Positions 9,901-17,735 of a stretch of DNA of 41,463 bases are shown here, in pieces (position 1 is the stretch's first letter; the number at the start of each line of letters is the position of its first letter). Source of the stretch: Clostridia bacterium. Its GTDB lineage: Bacteria; Bacillota; Clostridia; Oscillospirales; RGIG8002. Made by a program: the position numbers and the translations under genes. The notes beneath the pieces are model-generated. The model was not told the origin of the DNA and did not search any database. It was given only the letters and a program-made list of their open reading frames with translations. The stretch covers positions 70,710 through 112,172 of the forward strand of contig JAFZXI010000077.1 of the NCBI GenBank assembly GCA_017616855.1, given 5' to 3'.

Positions 9901-11680
9901 AATCAACGACGCCGCGTATTCACCGGACGGCAGATATATTGTCGTCGCCTCGCTCGACCACACTCTGAAACTATTTGCAGCGGACGGCACTTACATAAGC
10001 ACGCTGCTTCAGAAGGACGATCTCCAGTCCGAAGGGCACGTTTCCTCGAGAATTTGCTTCACTCCGGACAGTAAATACGTTCTTTGTTCCGAAATATCGC
10101 TCCCGAACTGCATCAACCGCTGGGAGTTGCCGAAACAGGTTGATAAATCCGCTCTTAAAACCGCTATTGATGAGTATGAAGAGCAGGACGAAAAACTTGA
10201 TAATGCAAAGAAAGTATATTCTCTGAAATACGCGACCAGCACGATGGTTTCGACGGCGGTCGCGGATCTGACCGGTGAAGCCCCGGCTTCTTCTTTCCGC
10301 GGCGTCGCGGTGTCCGCTGACGATGCTGTTTACGGCGCTTCCGCTAATGTGTTCCGCGACGGATGGCTTTATATAAAGGCGGACGTTTCTATTCTTGCTG
10401 ATAACGTATTCGTTGAGATTCTCAACAATGCGGAAGAGAGCAGCGTTAGGATTCCCGCGAGCGAACTGAAGATGGGCGGAGAGCCCGTCGACGCTCCTTA
10501 TGAAAGCGTGCTGATGCATACTTATATCGAGAAAGCGGGCAATTACAGGATACGTCTTATAAACGCCGATACGGGCGAAGTTTCCGCTTCGGTTTCCGTA
10601 GCGGTGGATGAGAACGCGACCACACGCGATTTCCTCTATACGATAAACGCGGACGAAACGGTCACGATAAACTCCTGCAAGACCGGAGCCGAATATCTTT
10701 ATATTCCTGACTACATCGACGGCTATCCCGTCACGAGAATCGCCGATTACGCTTTCGCCAATTACGGCAGAACGGTCCGCCATATGAAACTTCGCCTGCC
10801 GACGACGTTAAAGCATATAGGATCATACGCGTTCAGCGAGTGCGGTTCTCTTGAGACGCTCGAACTGCCTGACGGGCTCGAATACATCGGCACTTCAGCT
10901 TTTGAGAGATGCCTGAGTCTTGTTTACGTCGATATTCCTGACAGCGTCACGACGCTTTCATCCTCCGCGTTCCATTACGTCCGCGGAACGAGATATGTCA
11001 GGATAGGCGGAGGCCTCAAAACAGTTCCCGGCAATACATTCTCTTCATCGATTGGGAACAGATGCTTCATTTTTGCCGAGGGCGTAGAAAAAATCAATTC
11101 GAACGTTTCGAACTACGCCGCTCTTCTCGAGCGCGTTTATATCCCGAGAAGCGCAACGACGGTCAACGCCGGTTGCCTGCGCTCCCCGTATTACACCGTC
11201 AAGGTTTACGGATACCCCGGCACTGCGGCTGAAACTTATGCCGCTACCAGCGACAAACTCGTGTTCGTGCCGCTCGCGGCGCCGGTTATCAGCGGCGTCG
11301 AGGAAGGGAAGACATACGATCTGTACGATGGCGCCGTGTCTCCTTCATGGGACGACGGCCATATCGCTTACCTGAATGGTGAGATATATGACGCCGGCAC
11401 CCCGATAACCGAACCAGGAGATTATACGTTAAAGGTTATCAACGGTTACGATGAGTTCACTACCGAAGTCAGCTTTACCGTAACCGATACGACTCCTTTG
11501 AAGGGCGACGCCGACGGTGACGGTATTCTTACCGTTTCCGACGCGCTCCGTGTTCTTCGCGCCGCCGCGGGGCTTATCGAATGCGACGATAAGCTTACTT
11601 ACGCTATGGATTACGACGCCGACGGAAGCATAACTGTAACTGACGCGCTTGCAATACTGAGAAAAGCGCTCGCCATTTGA
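6938..11680 (+). CDS. Secreted GH16 / WD40 / LRR protein with dockerin, copy A2
   Basis: This 1,580-residue paralogue of the preceding gene is collinear with it from signal peptide (MLKRLITVLVLSAFILSLLP) to dockerin. The GH16 domain begins near residue 435 with YVQTWSDEFDGD and keeps the catalytic Glu546, Asp548 and Glu551 in SEIDLMEM. The propeller (about 715-1065) keeps the same blade signatures, and the LRR part includes LKHIGSYAFSECGSLETLEL. The dockerin ends LAILRKALAI, slightly shorter than in A1. AGGAGG stands 6 bases before the ATG, and the gap to A1 is 45 bases without a terminator. A1 and A2 share stretches absent from the second pair, such as the GH16 segment MPKGxGMWPAxWxMPVDSMN, so they probably arose by a late tandem duplication. 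Function is inferred as for A1: a docked beta-glucanase with several binding modules. Confidence 0.88.
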   Translation: MLKRLITVLVLSAFILSLLPAVIITAETQEDILRAQLTEQMEAVRPLLFKDNTEQTEKYLYDRYLRAEAAVFNQFAAAEELSAALAELSSGAELLAPMKGSVDMPLLSFDYLTDQELAQMTESKGVLSLDTEDKPDGSVQSVEITSEDGIVFDNAVAGGIAGTSPFGMDMTDTDGLRLWVSVDTPAILSLTVGKRSAGEDYSLTASNIPVSGFGFITVPYYVFSADTEGAQIDTSGLMNRIRVECEGATVLKIAGLHTYRETVDVANRSAYSEERITSRNGIVNNAYYKIYTVDSYSTDNPKVIALGPVPDETALLWEGAINTYDGSMDYSIEPSQEGLLTQLWQLSPDPSGNGTFRLINKASACAMSMPSAGQLSFNQVNYNDNTQEFTLSAARSEFTIQVRNVGKLTYSGDTLKSTTSTAYKKFVICKVHDGEYVQTWSDEFDGDTLDRSIWQADSGFFFGGGNSALYVDSDDTAFVEDGNLILRTYAGDYNGYQSKAPHLKTNGKYAFSYGRFEIRAKMPKGMGMWPAIWLMPVDSMNMARSEIDLMEMPVQKKDYDNEGDKLYSQQIATFHWADASGKKQWSKPLYIKSENYVSLDQDYHDYAVEIDTDQVRMYFDGALIVTLNLVDDGIRFAYGDVPRYIILSSGGIQGDGYCVIYPEYEYNDREMVVDYVRVSVRSEQVTDDTPDFTADSSVQRASTVEYMGRNYNSFMYNFPMAISPDGTQAVMADQAGFLCVYDPRTNKLLDTVSCGKYNSFLSVAYSPDGSKVAAATMSGSIVVYDTSDFSKEPVKIHNGATMQYSLCFTADSQHIITGGFNGGSQAYKNPINSSITEPHYLRIFNAASGAKENELFVESDPLSIDLSPDGTKLAVTTTSAGTFIFNTADWSEYAHFTTEHVNAINRCLFSPDGSVLATADEVGKVVFWSVADKELSGRLDTVNESSVRTLSFSPDGKYIVTNSNDTAARVYSVESGRCVSLLGGFDGIINDAAYSPDGRYIVVASLDHTLKLFAADGTYISTLLQKDDLQSEGHVSSRICFTPDSKYVLCSEISLPNCINRWELPKQVDKSALKTAIDEYEEQDEKLDNAKKVYSLKYATSTMVSTAVADLTGEAPASSFRGVAVSADDAVYGASANVFRDGWLYIKADVSILADNVFVEILNNAEESSVRIPASELKMGGEPVDAPYESVLMHTYIEKAGNYRIRLINADTGEVSASVSVAVDENATTRDFLYTINADETVTINSCKTGAEYLYIPDYIDGYPVTRIADYAFANYGRTVRHMKLRLPTTLKHIGSYAFSECGSLETLELPDGLEYIGTSAFERCLSLVYVDIPDSVTTLSSSAFHYVRGTRYVRIGGGLKTVPGNTFSSSIGNRCFIFAEGVEKINSNVSNYAALLERVYIPRSATTVNAGCLRSPYYTVKVYGYPGTAAETYAATSDKLVFVPLAAPVISGVEEGKTYDLYDGAVSPSWDDGHIAYLNGEIYDAGTPITEPGDYTLKVINGYDEFTTEVSFTVTDTTPLKGDADGDGILTVSDALRVLRAAAGLIECDDKLTYAMDYDADGSITVTDALAILRKALAI

Positions 11681-11714
11681 GCATTACAAATAATTTGATC
11701 GGGAGGAATCTTAA

Positions 11715-12833
11715 GTGAACGAAGAATATCAAAACCCCGGTTTTGAAGAAATCAAGCGCACCAAAACGCGCGAGGAAACCGATAAGAAATGTCCCTCTTG
11801 CGGCGGTACTATGGACTTCGATCCTGCTACCGGCGGCTTGCTGTGCCCGTACTGCGGACATCAGCAGGCAATACCCCCTAAGGATGAGAACGAGGAGCGC
11901 TGTCTTGAGCAGGATTTTTACAGCGCCGAACAGCGCGGAAACTGCGACTGGGGCGTTGAGAAGAAAACTGTCATCTGCAAATCCTGCGGCGCGGAATCTA
12001 TTTACGACGCGCTGCAAATAGCTGACGTCTGTCCTTACTGCGGCTCCAATCAGGTCATGGAGGAGCACACGGTCGACACACTCGCTCCCGGCGGTGTTTG
12101 CCCGTTCAGGATCGACCTGAAGACCGCCGGCGAAAGATTCTCGAACTGGATAAAGAAAAAGCTCTTCTGTCCGTCAAAGGCGAAGCAAAGCGCTCGCCCC
12201 GAATCTTTCAAGGGCGTTTATATGCCTTACTGGACCTTTGATTCGCAAACCGAGACGGATTATACCGCCCGCTACGGTATAGACCATACCTATACCGACA
12301 GTAACGGAAACACTCACACGACCACGAACTGGTACAGCACCTCCGGGCACTATTCCTGCTTCATCGACGATCAGCCCGTCTGCGCTACAACCAGATATAA
12401 CGAGGCGACTCTTCGTTCCATCGAGCCGTACGATACGGCGAATAATAAGAAGTATAAACCCGAATACATAGCCGGATTCATTTCTGAGAGATACTCAATA
12501 GGTCTTAACGACGGTTGGGAGAAGGGAAAAGGCTATATCGCTACCCGTCTCGAATCCGATATTTCGGATCAGGTCCGCAGAGCGCACCACGCTGACCACG
12601 TCCGTGACGTCAGGATGAATACACAGTATTTCGATATAAAGTATAAATACTTGCTCCTGCCCGTCTGGCTTTCTTCGTTCAAATATAAGGAGAAGATTTA
12701 CCAGTTCATGGTAAACGGCGAAACCGGCAAGGTCGGCGGTAAGTCTCCGATCTCTGCGCTCAGAGTCGCTATTGCCGTTCTTATCGGCCTTGCGATTGCC
12801 GCCGGTCTTGTATATCTGTACTCCAAGAAATAA
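11715..12833 (+). CDS. Zinc-ribbon protein with C-terminal membrane anchor
   Basis: This 372-residue protein starts at a GTG 8 bases after GGGAGG. It has two rubredoxin-like or zinc-ribbon knuckle pairs, CPSCGG with CPYCG (about residues 24-45) and CKSCGAES with CPYCGS (about 90-115), and a single hydrophobic helix at the C-terminus (about 345-368, ALRVAIAVLIGLAIAAGLVYLY) ending in SKK. The knuckles would chelate zinc on the cytoplasmic side if the tail is a C-terminal anchor. Homologues in Clostridia are annotated as TFIIB-type zinc ribbon proteins without known function; a role in transcription is not supported by anything here. It lacks a signal peptide and a dockerin. The stop codon overlaps the next start by one base (TAATG), so it is translationally coupled to the membrane-anchored EEP protein. 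Confidence 0.75.
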   Translation: MNEEYQNPGFEEIKRTKTREETDKKCPSCGGTMDFDPATGGLLCPYCGHQQAIPPKDENEERCLEQDFYSAEQRGNCDWGVEKKTVICKSCGAESIYDALQIADVCPYCGSNQVMEEHTVDTLAPGGVCPFRIDLKTAGERFSNWIKKKLFCPSKAKQSARPESFKGVYMPYWTFDSQTETDYTARYGIDHTYTDSNGNTHTTTNWYSTSGHYSCFIDDQPVCATTRYNEATLRSIEPYDTANNKKYKPEYIAGFISERYSIGLNDGWEKGKGYIATRLESDISDQVRRAHHADHVRDVRMNTQYFDIKYKYLLLPVWLSSFKYKEKIYQFMVNGETGKVGGKSPISALRVAIAVLIGLAIAAGLVYLYSKK

Positions 12834-13675
12834 TGAAACAAATGGAAAAGCCGTTTGTCAACCGAATTGTGTTGACTATTATTCTGTTAATGCTGGTGGG
12901 GTTTGGACTGATGACGTATTTCATAATTAAAGATAAGCCCGCTCCTGAGTCCGAAAATGCCGTGGTGCGAGTCATGTCGTATAATCTTCTTGTGGACAAT
13001 GAAGATTATGACTGGGGTACGCCGTTGGGCGAACGTCCGAATGGCGCCGTAGCGTATATTCTCAGCACGCGGCCGGACGTTATCGGGATCCAGGAGGCGA
13101 GCCGCGGCTGGTACTCGGCATTCAGAGAGAAACTTAAAGGCGAATACGACTTTGCAGAGCCGGATTTCGGCGCTCTTGAGGACGGCAGCTGTACGGGTTT
13201 GATGTACGATGTCAAAAAGCTTCGGCTTGTTGCGAGCGAGCAGATTATCTATTCTGTTTCAAACAACGAACGCATGCGTCTTGTGGACGTCGGTGTTTTC
13301 GAACGCATTTCGGACGGCAAGCGTTTTGCCGTTTCGAGCACGCATCTCGATTCCGAGTATCCCGGCGACAGGACCGCAGAGCGCCTTGTGCAGATTGATG
13401 AGCTGATAGGAATAGCGAAACGATATGTTTCGGAATATGGTTGTCCGTTTATTTCCACCGGCGACATGAATATTACGCCTGACAAGCCGGAATATAAGGC
13501 GTTGACCGAAAACGGCGTTTTCAGTGACGCAGATTCCGCGCCGCTTCCGCACGTTGTCGATCACATCTTCCATACCTCCGGCGTGAAGCCGGTTACCGTC
13601 AAGCTTGGCGACGACGAGGCCGTCAAAGGTGCTTCTGACCACCTTCCTTTATATGCTGATTTCAATTTGGAATGA
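12833..13675 (+). CDS. Membrane-anchored endonuclease/exonuclease/phosphatase (EEP) family protein
   Basis: The protein has 280 residues: one N-terminal transmembrane helix (about 8-30, IVLTIILLMLVGFGLMTYFII) and an EEP domain (about 42-280) that should face outside. The metal and catalytic residues of the DNase I/exonuclease III/sphingomyelinase fold are present: IQE with Glu88, STHLD, GDMN with Asp211, and SDH with His270. EEP enzymes hydrolyse phosphodiester or phosphomonoester bonds in nucleic acids, lipids or inositol phosphates with Mg2+; the substrate cannot be read from sequence. It is closely related to the EEP domains of the two dockerin proteins in this operon but has neither dockerin nor binding modules, so it may be a cell-bound counterpart. 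No clear Shine-Dalgarno precedes the ATG; coupling through the overlapping upstream stop is likely. Confidence 0.85.
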   Translation: MKQMEKPFVNRIVLTIILLMLVGFGLMTYFIIKDKPAPESENAVVRVMSYNLLVDNEDYDWGTPLGERPNGAVAYILSTRPDVIGIQEASRGWYSAFREKLKGEYDFAEPDFGALEDGSCTGLMYDVKKLRLVASEQIIYSVSNNERMRLVDVGVFERISDGKRFAVSSTHLDSEYPGDRTAERLVQIDELIGIAKRYVSEYGCPFISTGDMNITPDKPEYKALTENGVFSDADSAPLPHVVDHIFHTSGVKPVTVKLGDDEAVKGASDHLPLYADFNLE

Positions 13676-13724
13676 CAGCTGATTATTACGCGCGCAAAAT
13701 AAATTTCATATAGGAGGAAACACT

Positions 13725-16700
13725 ATGAAAACCAACATCAAAAGAATCCTTGCGACTCTGCTTGCGTTCACTATGATCGCAACGATTTGCACCGTGTCGC
13801 TGCCTGCGGCGGCGAAAACGACCGAAACTGTAGACGTTATCGTCAACGGCGGTTTTGAAGCCGAAACCACGGACCCGTGGATAATCGGAACCAATTCAAG
13901 CATCAGTGACGTTGCTCACAGCGGCTCGAAGTCGGTTCGTCTGTTTGGTAATTCGTACTATGAATCTACCGCCAGACAGAATGATATCCAGCTTGTTCCG
14001 AATACGCAGTATACCTTTAGTTTCTGGGCAAAAGGCGATGCGGATACCGAGGGAACGAAACCGTATTGCGTGTATATTTACAGCGGCAACAATAAGATTG
14101 GCGATAAGTGGTTCAACAAAACCGCCGATTGGACCGAGTATACCGTCGAGTTCAACAGCGGCGAATATACGAGTTGCTTTATAAAGTATACATGTAGCGG
14201 CAGTTATGACGGCAGTGCGATATTCCTTGATGACGTTTCCATGACCTATACCGTTGCCGATCCTGATCCCGACGGAAGACTTGTCAAAAACGGCGATTTC
14301 GAGACCGGTACGGATGATCCGTGGTTACTTTATGAAAACAGCGCGATAGTAAGCGAAGCTTATGAGGGTGATTATGCTCTGCGCCTCTCCGGTTCGAGCA
14401 GTTACGCGAAGGTTGCCAGACAGAACGGCATAACGCTTGAGGCAAACACGGATTATACTATCTCTTTGTGGGCAAAGGGCGCCACCGGCACTACGGGGAC
14501 CAAAGGTTATCATGCCGGCGTTTATGCTGCGAGCGGATCCACGAAAATTGACAGCGTCTACTTCGGAGTCACTTCTGACTGGGGACAGTATTCCTTCAAT
14601 TTCAACAGCGGCGATTATACGGAGTTTTTCGTCAATTTCTCCGCCAGCAGTTCTCCCGACGGCGCGGAAGTCATCGTTGACAATATAGTAATTGAAAAAG
14701 TCGCTGAGCCCGATACCGCTTTGATTAAAAACGCCGGGTTCGAGACCGGCACGGCCGCTCCGTGGTTGTTTTATGCCGACAGCGCGATTGTCAGCGACGC
14801 GCACGAAGGAAATTACGCTCTTCGTGTTTGCGCTCCCAGCGGCAGTTACGCAAAAGCCGCAAGACAGGAAAACATACCTTTTGAAAAGAATACTGATTAC
14901 GTTCTTACTTACTGGGCGAAGGGCGATCTGAACACTGCCGGAACAAAAAGCTATCACACTTACGTTGTCGGCGGAAACGATTATCACAATCAACTTGCAA
15001 GTAACAGTGTTACTATTTCTTCCGATTGGACACTCTATACGATAGAATTCAACAGCGGAGATTACGATTTCGGTTACATAAACTTCTCTACCGGCAGCTC
15101 TCCGGACGGAAGCGCGATAATCGTTGACGATTTCCTTCTTGAAGTTGTTCCTGTTGTTGAAGAAGGACTCATCAAGAATCCCGGCTTTGAGACCGGTGTC
15201 GCTTCTCCGTGGACGCTTTCGGGCGGCAGCGCAATCGTCAGCGACGCTCGCGAAGGCAGCTACGCTATGCGTGTGATTTCCACCAGCAGTTATGGCTCTG
15301 CGCTAAAGCAGGATGGTATTCAGTTTGAGCCGAATACTAATTACGTACTTACCTATTGGGCAAAGGGCGATCCGAATACTGCCGGCACAAAGGGCTATCA
15401 CACTTATGTAGTCGGAGCGAACGATTGGCAGACTCCTCTCGCAAAGAATAGTGTTGATATCACTTCCAATTGGACGCTCTATACCCTCAGTTTCAACAGC
15501 GGCGATTATACGACCGGCTATATCAATTTCGGCAGCGGCAGTTCGCCGGACGGCAGCGCGATAATCGTTGACGATTTTGATCTTCAGGTTGCCGTCGACA
15601 CCTCGCTTATCAAGAACGGCGATTTCGAAGCTGCTACGCTTGATCCCTGGACCGTCTATGCCGACGCCACCGTTACCGCCGATGCTCACGGCGGTGCTCA
15701 GGCCGTACGCCTTTATGCCACCGGTTCTTACGGCAAAGTCATCAGGCAGACCAACATTCCTCTTGAAACCAACACAGAATATATCCTTTCCTTCTGGGCG
15801 AAGGGCGATCCGAATACCTCCGGATCAAAGGGCTATCACGCCTACATAATGGGCAGCGACGGCAGCACGAAGCTCAATACAAACACGATAACAGTTTCGG
15901 AAGACTGGATATTCTATACGCTCAACTTCAACAGCGGCGACTTCACGTCCTGCTACGTTCAGTTCTCCGCCGGCGGATCGCCGGACGGCAGCGCGATAAT
16001 CGTTGACGACGTCGTGCTCGAGGTCCCGCCGGAAGAGGTCTTCATCACCAACGGCGGATTTGAGGACGGTACCAAGAACTGGACGCTCGGCACCGGTTCC
16101 GCTTTGAGCGACGTTGCTCATGAAGGCGAGCATTCCCTCCGTGTTTGCGGCGCGTCCAAATACGCCAGCGTTGCCAAACAGGCGGGACTTCGCCTCAAGA
16201 AAAACACCGATTACATCCTCATATTCTGGGCGAAATGGGACCCTGAATCCGGCGGAACAAAGGGCTATCACGCTTATGTAGTCGGCGGCAACGATTATAA
16301 CAACAAGCTCAACAGTAATTCTATTTCGCTCACCGACGATTGGAGACGCTATATGCTCGCCTTCAACACGAGCGATTTTGACGAATGCTACATTAACTTC
16401 GGCTGCGGCAGCGCTCCGGACGGAAGCGCGATCTTTATCGACGACGTTTCCATCATTCCGAGAGAGGGAAGCGGCTACTTCGGCGAGTATCCCGAACAAC
16501 TCGTCGAAGGCGCTGACGTCAGAATAGTCTCCTTTAATATACTCGTTGCACAGGAAGACTTCAGCTGGAGCCCCTGGGTCATCGGCGAGCGCCCCGATAA
16601 GCTCAAGGCGTTTATCGAGTTCTACAAGCCCGACGTTGTCGGTCTTCAGGAATGCTCCGAGAAATGGCACGACGGTATCAAAGAGAAACTCGGCGATACT

Positions 16701-17681
16701 TACGAATTCCTCAACCCCGATTTCGGCGGCCAGGCAGATATGAACTGCAGCCCGATAATTTATAACAAGACCACCGTACGCGTTATCGCGAGCGAGGTTT
16801 ACTCTTACACTATAGGCAACAGTCCGCGTTTCCGTCTGATGGATATCGGGGTCTTCGAGCGCATCAGCGACGGCGCGAGATTCATCGTCAGCTCGACGCA
16901 CCTCGATCCCGGTTGGGAAGGCTCCGACGGCGGCGATAAGACTTACGAGAGAAACGTCCAGGCCGGCGAGCTCGTCGCTAAAGCGAGTCAGTATATCGAG
17001 ACCTGGAACTGCCCGTTCATTTCCACCGGCGACATGAACTGCCCGGCAGGCGATATTCCTTACAACACCATCGTTAACAGCGGCGTGCTCACGGATGCCG
17101 ATCCTCATCCGCCGGCGGGCGTTGTCGATCACATCTTCATTTCCGAGGGCTCGGAATGCCTCTATACGGCTCGTGTAACCGATGCGGATCTTCAGGGTAC
17201 TTCCGACCATTATCCGTTGATTGCCGATATCAATCTGACCGGCATGCCGCAGCTTACCGGCATTGGAGTAACTACGCTTCCTGATAAGCATTCTTACATA
17301 AAGGGCAAGGAAGGCCTCGATGTTACCGGCGGTAAAGTCACTCTGTATTATGACAATGATTCTTCCAAGGAAATAGACTTGACCGAAGATATGGTCAGCG
17401 GATTCAGCAATGATGTTATCGGACCTTTGACGCTTACTGTTTCTTACGGCGGTTTCACCGCGACGTTTGATGTTGAGATAGTCTCCGGTGTCATTCCCGG
17501 TGACGTGGACGGCAACGGGGAAGTCAACGTTACCGATGCGCTTGCGGCGCTTCGTATCGCGCTTGGCATCACTCAACCCGAAGGCAATCAGGCCGAAGCC
17601 GCTGACGTTGACAAAGACGGAGCTATTACGGTTTCCGACGCTTTGCGTATCCTGCGGAAGGCGGCGTTATTAGACAGATAA
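13725..17681 (+). CDS. Secreted EEP-family phosphodiesterase with six CBM-like repeats and a dockerin
   Basis: This protein has 1,318 residues. After a signal peptide (1 to about 28) come six tandem beta-sandwich repeats of about 145 residues (about 38-910), each opening like IKNGDFETG..PW and ending like DGSAIIVDDF, a CBM4/9-like pattern. An EEP domain follows (about 925-1175) with intact motifs: LQE (Glu976), STHLD (His1059), GDMN (Asp1103) and SDH (His1162). Then come an Ig-like module (about 1180-1255) and a dockerin with loops DVDGNGEVNVTDAL and DVDKDGAITVSDAL. The repeats should bind glycans and the EEP domain should cleave phosphate esters outside the cell, perhaps extracellular DNA, teichoic-acid-type polymers or phospholipids. 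AGGAGG lies 7 bases before the ATG. It resembles the short EEP-dockerin protein at 27280 without the repeats. Confidence 0.88.
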   Translation: MKTNIKRILATLLAFTMIATICTVSLPAAAKTTETVDVIVNGGFEAETTDPWIIGTNSSISDVAHSGSKSVRLFGNSYYESTARQNDIQLVPNTQYTFSFWAKGDADTEGTKPYCVYIYSGNNKIGDKWFNKTADWTEYTVEFNSGEYTSCFIKYTCSGSYDGSAIFLDDVSMTYTVADPDPDGRLVKNGDFETGTDDPWLLYENSAIVSEAYEGDYALRLSGSSSYAKVARQNGITLEANTDYTISLWAKGATGTTGTKGYHAGVYAASGSTKIDSVYFGVTSDWGQYSFNFNSGDYTEFFVNFSASSSPDGAEVIVDNIVIEKVAEPDTALIKNAGFETGTAAPWLFYADSAIVSDAHEGNYALRVCAPSGSYAKAARQENIPFEKNTDYVLTYWAKGDLNTAGTKSYHTYVVGGNDYHNQLASNSVTISSDWTLYTIEFNSGDYDFGYINFSTGSSPDGSAIIVDDFLLEVVPVVEEGLIKNPGFETGVASPWTLSGGSAIVSDAREGSYAMRVISTSSYGSALKQDGIQFEPNTNYVLTYWAKGDPNTAGTKGYHTYVVGANDWQTPLAKNSVDITSNWTLYTLSFNSGDYTTGYINFGSGSSPDGSAIIVDDFDLQVAVDTSLIKNGDFEAATLDPWTVYADATVTADAHGGAQAVRLYATGSYGKVIRQTNIPLETNTEYILSFWAKGDPNTSGSKGYHAYIMGSDGSTKLNTNTITVSEDWIFYTLNFNSGDFTSCYVQFSAGGSPDGSAIIVDDVVLEVPPEEVFITNGGFEDGTKNWTLGTGSALSDVAHEGEHSLRVCGASKYASVAKQAGLRLKKNTDYILIFWAKWDPESGGTKGYHAYVVGGNDYNNKLNSNSISLTDDWRRYMLAFNTSDFDECYINFGCGSAPDGSAIFIDDVSIIPREGSGYFGEYPEQLVEGADVRIVSFNILVAQEDFSWSPWVIGERPDKLKAFIEFYKPDVVGLQECSEKWHDGIKEKLGDTYEFLNPDFGGQADMNCSPIIYNKTTVRVIASEVYSYTIGNSPRFRLMDIGVFERISDGARFIVSSTHLDPGWEGSDGGDKTYERNVQAGELVAKASQYIETWNCPFISTGDMNCPAGDIPYNTIVNSGVLTDADPHPPAGVVDHIFISEGSECLYTARVTDADLQGTSDHYPLIADINLTGMPQLTGIGVTTLPDKHSYIKGKEGLDVTGGKVTLYYDNDSSKEIDLTEDMVSGFSNDVIGPLTLTVSYGGFTATFDVEIVSGVIPGDVDGNGEVNVTDALAALRIALGITQPEGNQAEAADVDKDGAITVSDALRILRKAALLDR
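13838..16456 (+). repeat. Six tandem CBM-like coding repeats
   Basis: The repeat units begin near 13838, 14281, 14721, 15168, 15605 and 16041, a period of about 435-447 bases. Units 2 to 5 are the most alike, with shared blocks at DNA level around GGCTATCACACTTATGTAGT and GACGGCAGCGCGATAATCGT. This fits expansion by unequal recombination, and copy number may vary between strains. Confidence 0.8.
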
Positions 17682-17735
17682 TCTCAGTAATCGCACCACT
17701 ATTTAACAACTTCGCATTGAACGGAGGAAAATAAA

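Noticed and set aside
13676-13724. Possible internal promoter before the six-repeat EEP gene
   Set aside because: The gap is AT-rich with an AAAATAAATTTCATAT stretch, but no -35 and -10 pair with proper spacing could be found.
13838-16456. CRISPR-like or non-coding tandem array
   Set aside because: The units are about 440 bases, in frame, and encode a regular beta-sandwich repeat. There are no short direct repeats with spacers.
15825-17576. A 583-codon open frame on the minus strand opposite the six-repeat EEP gene
   Set aside because: It lacks a ribosome site and recognisable domains and lies wholly opposite a gene with clear homology. Long antisense frames are expected from the codon bias here.
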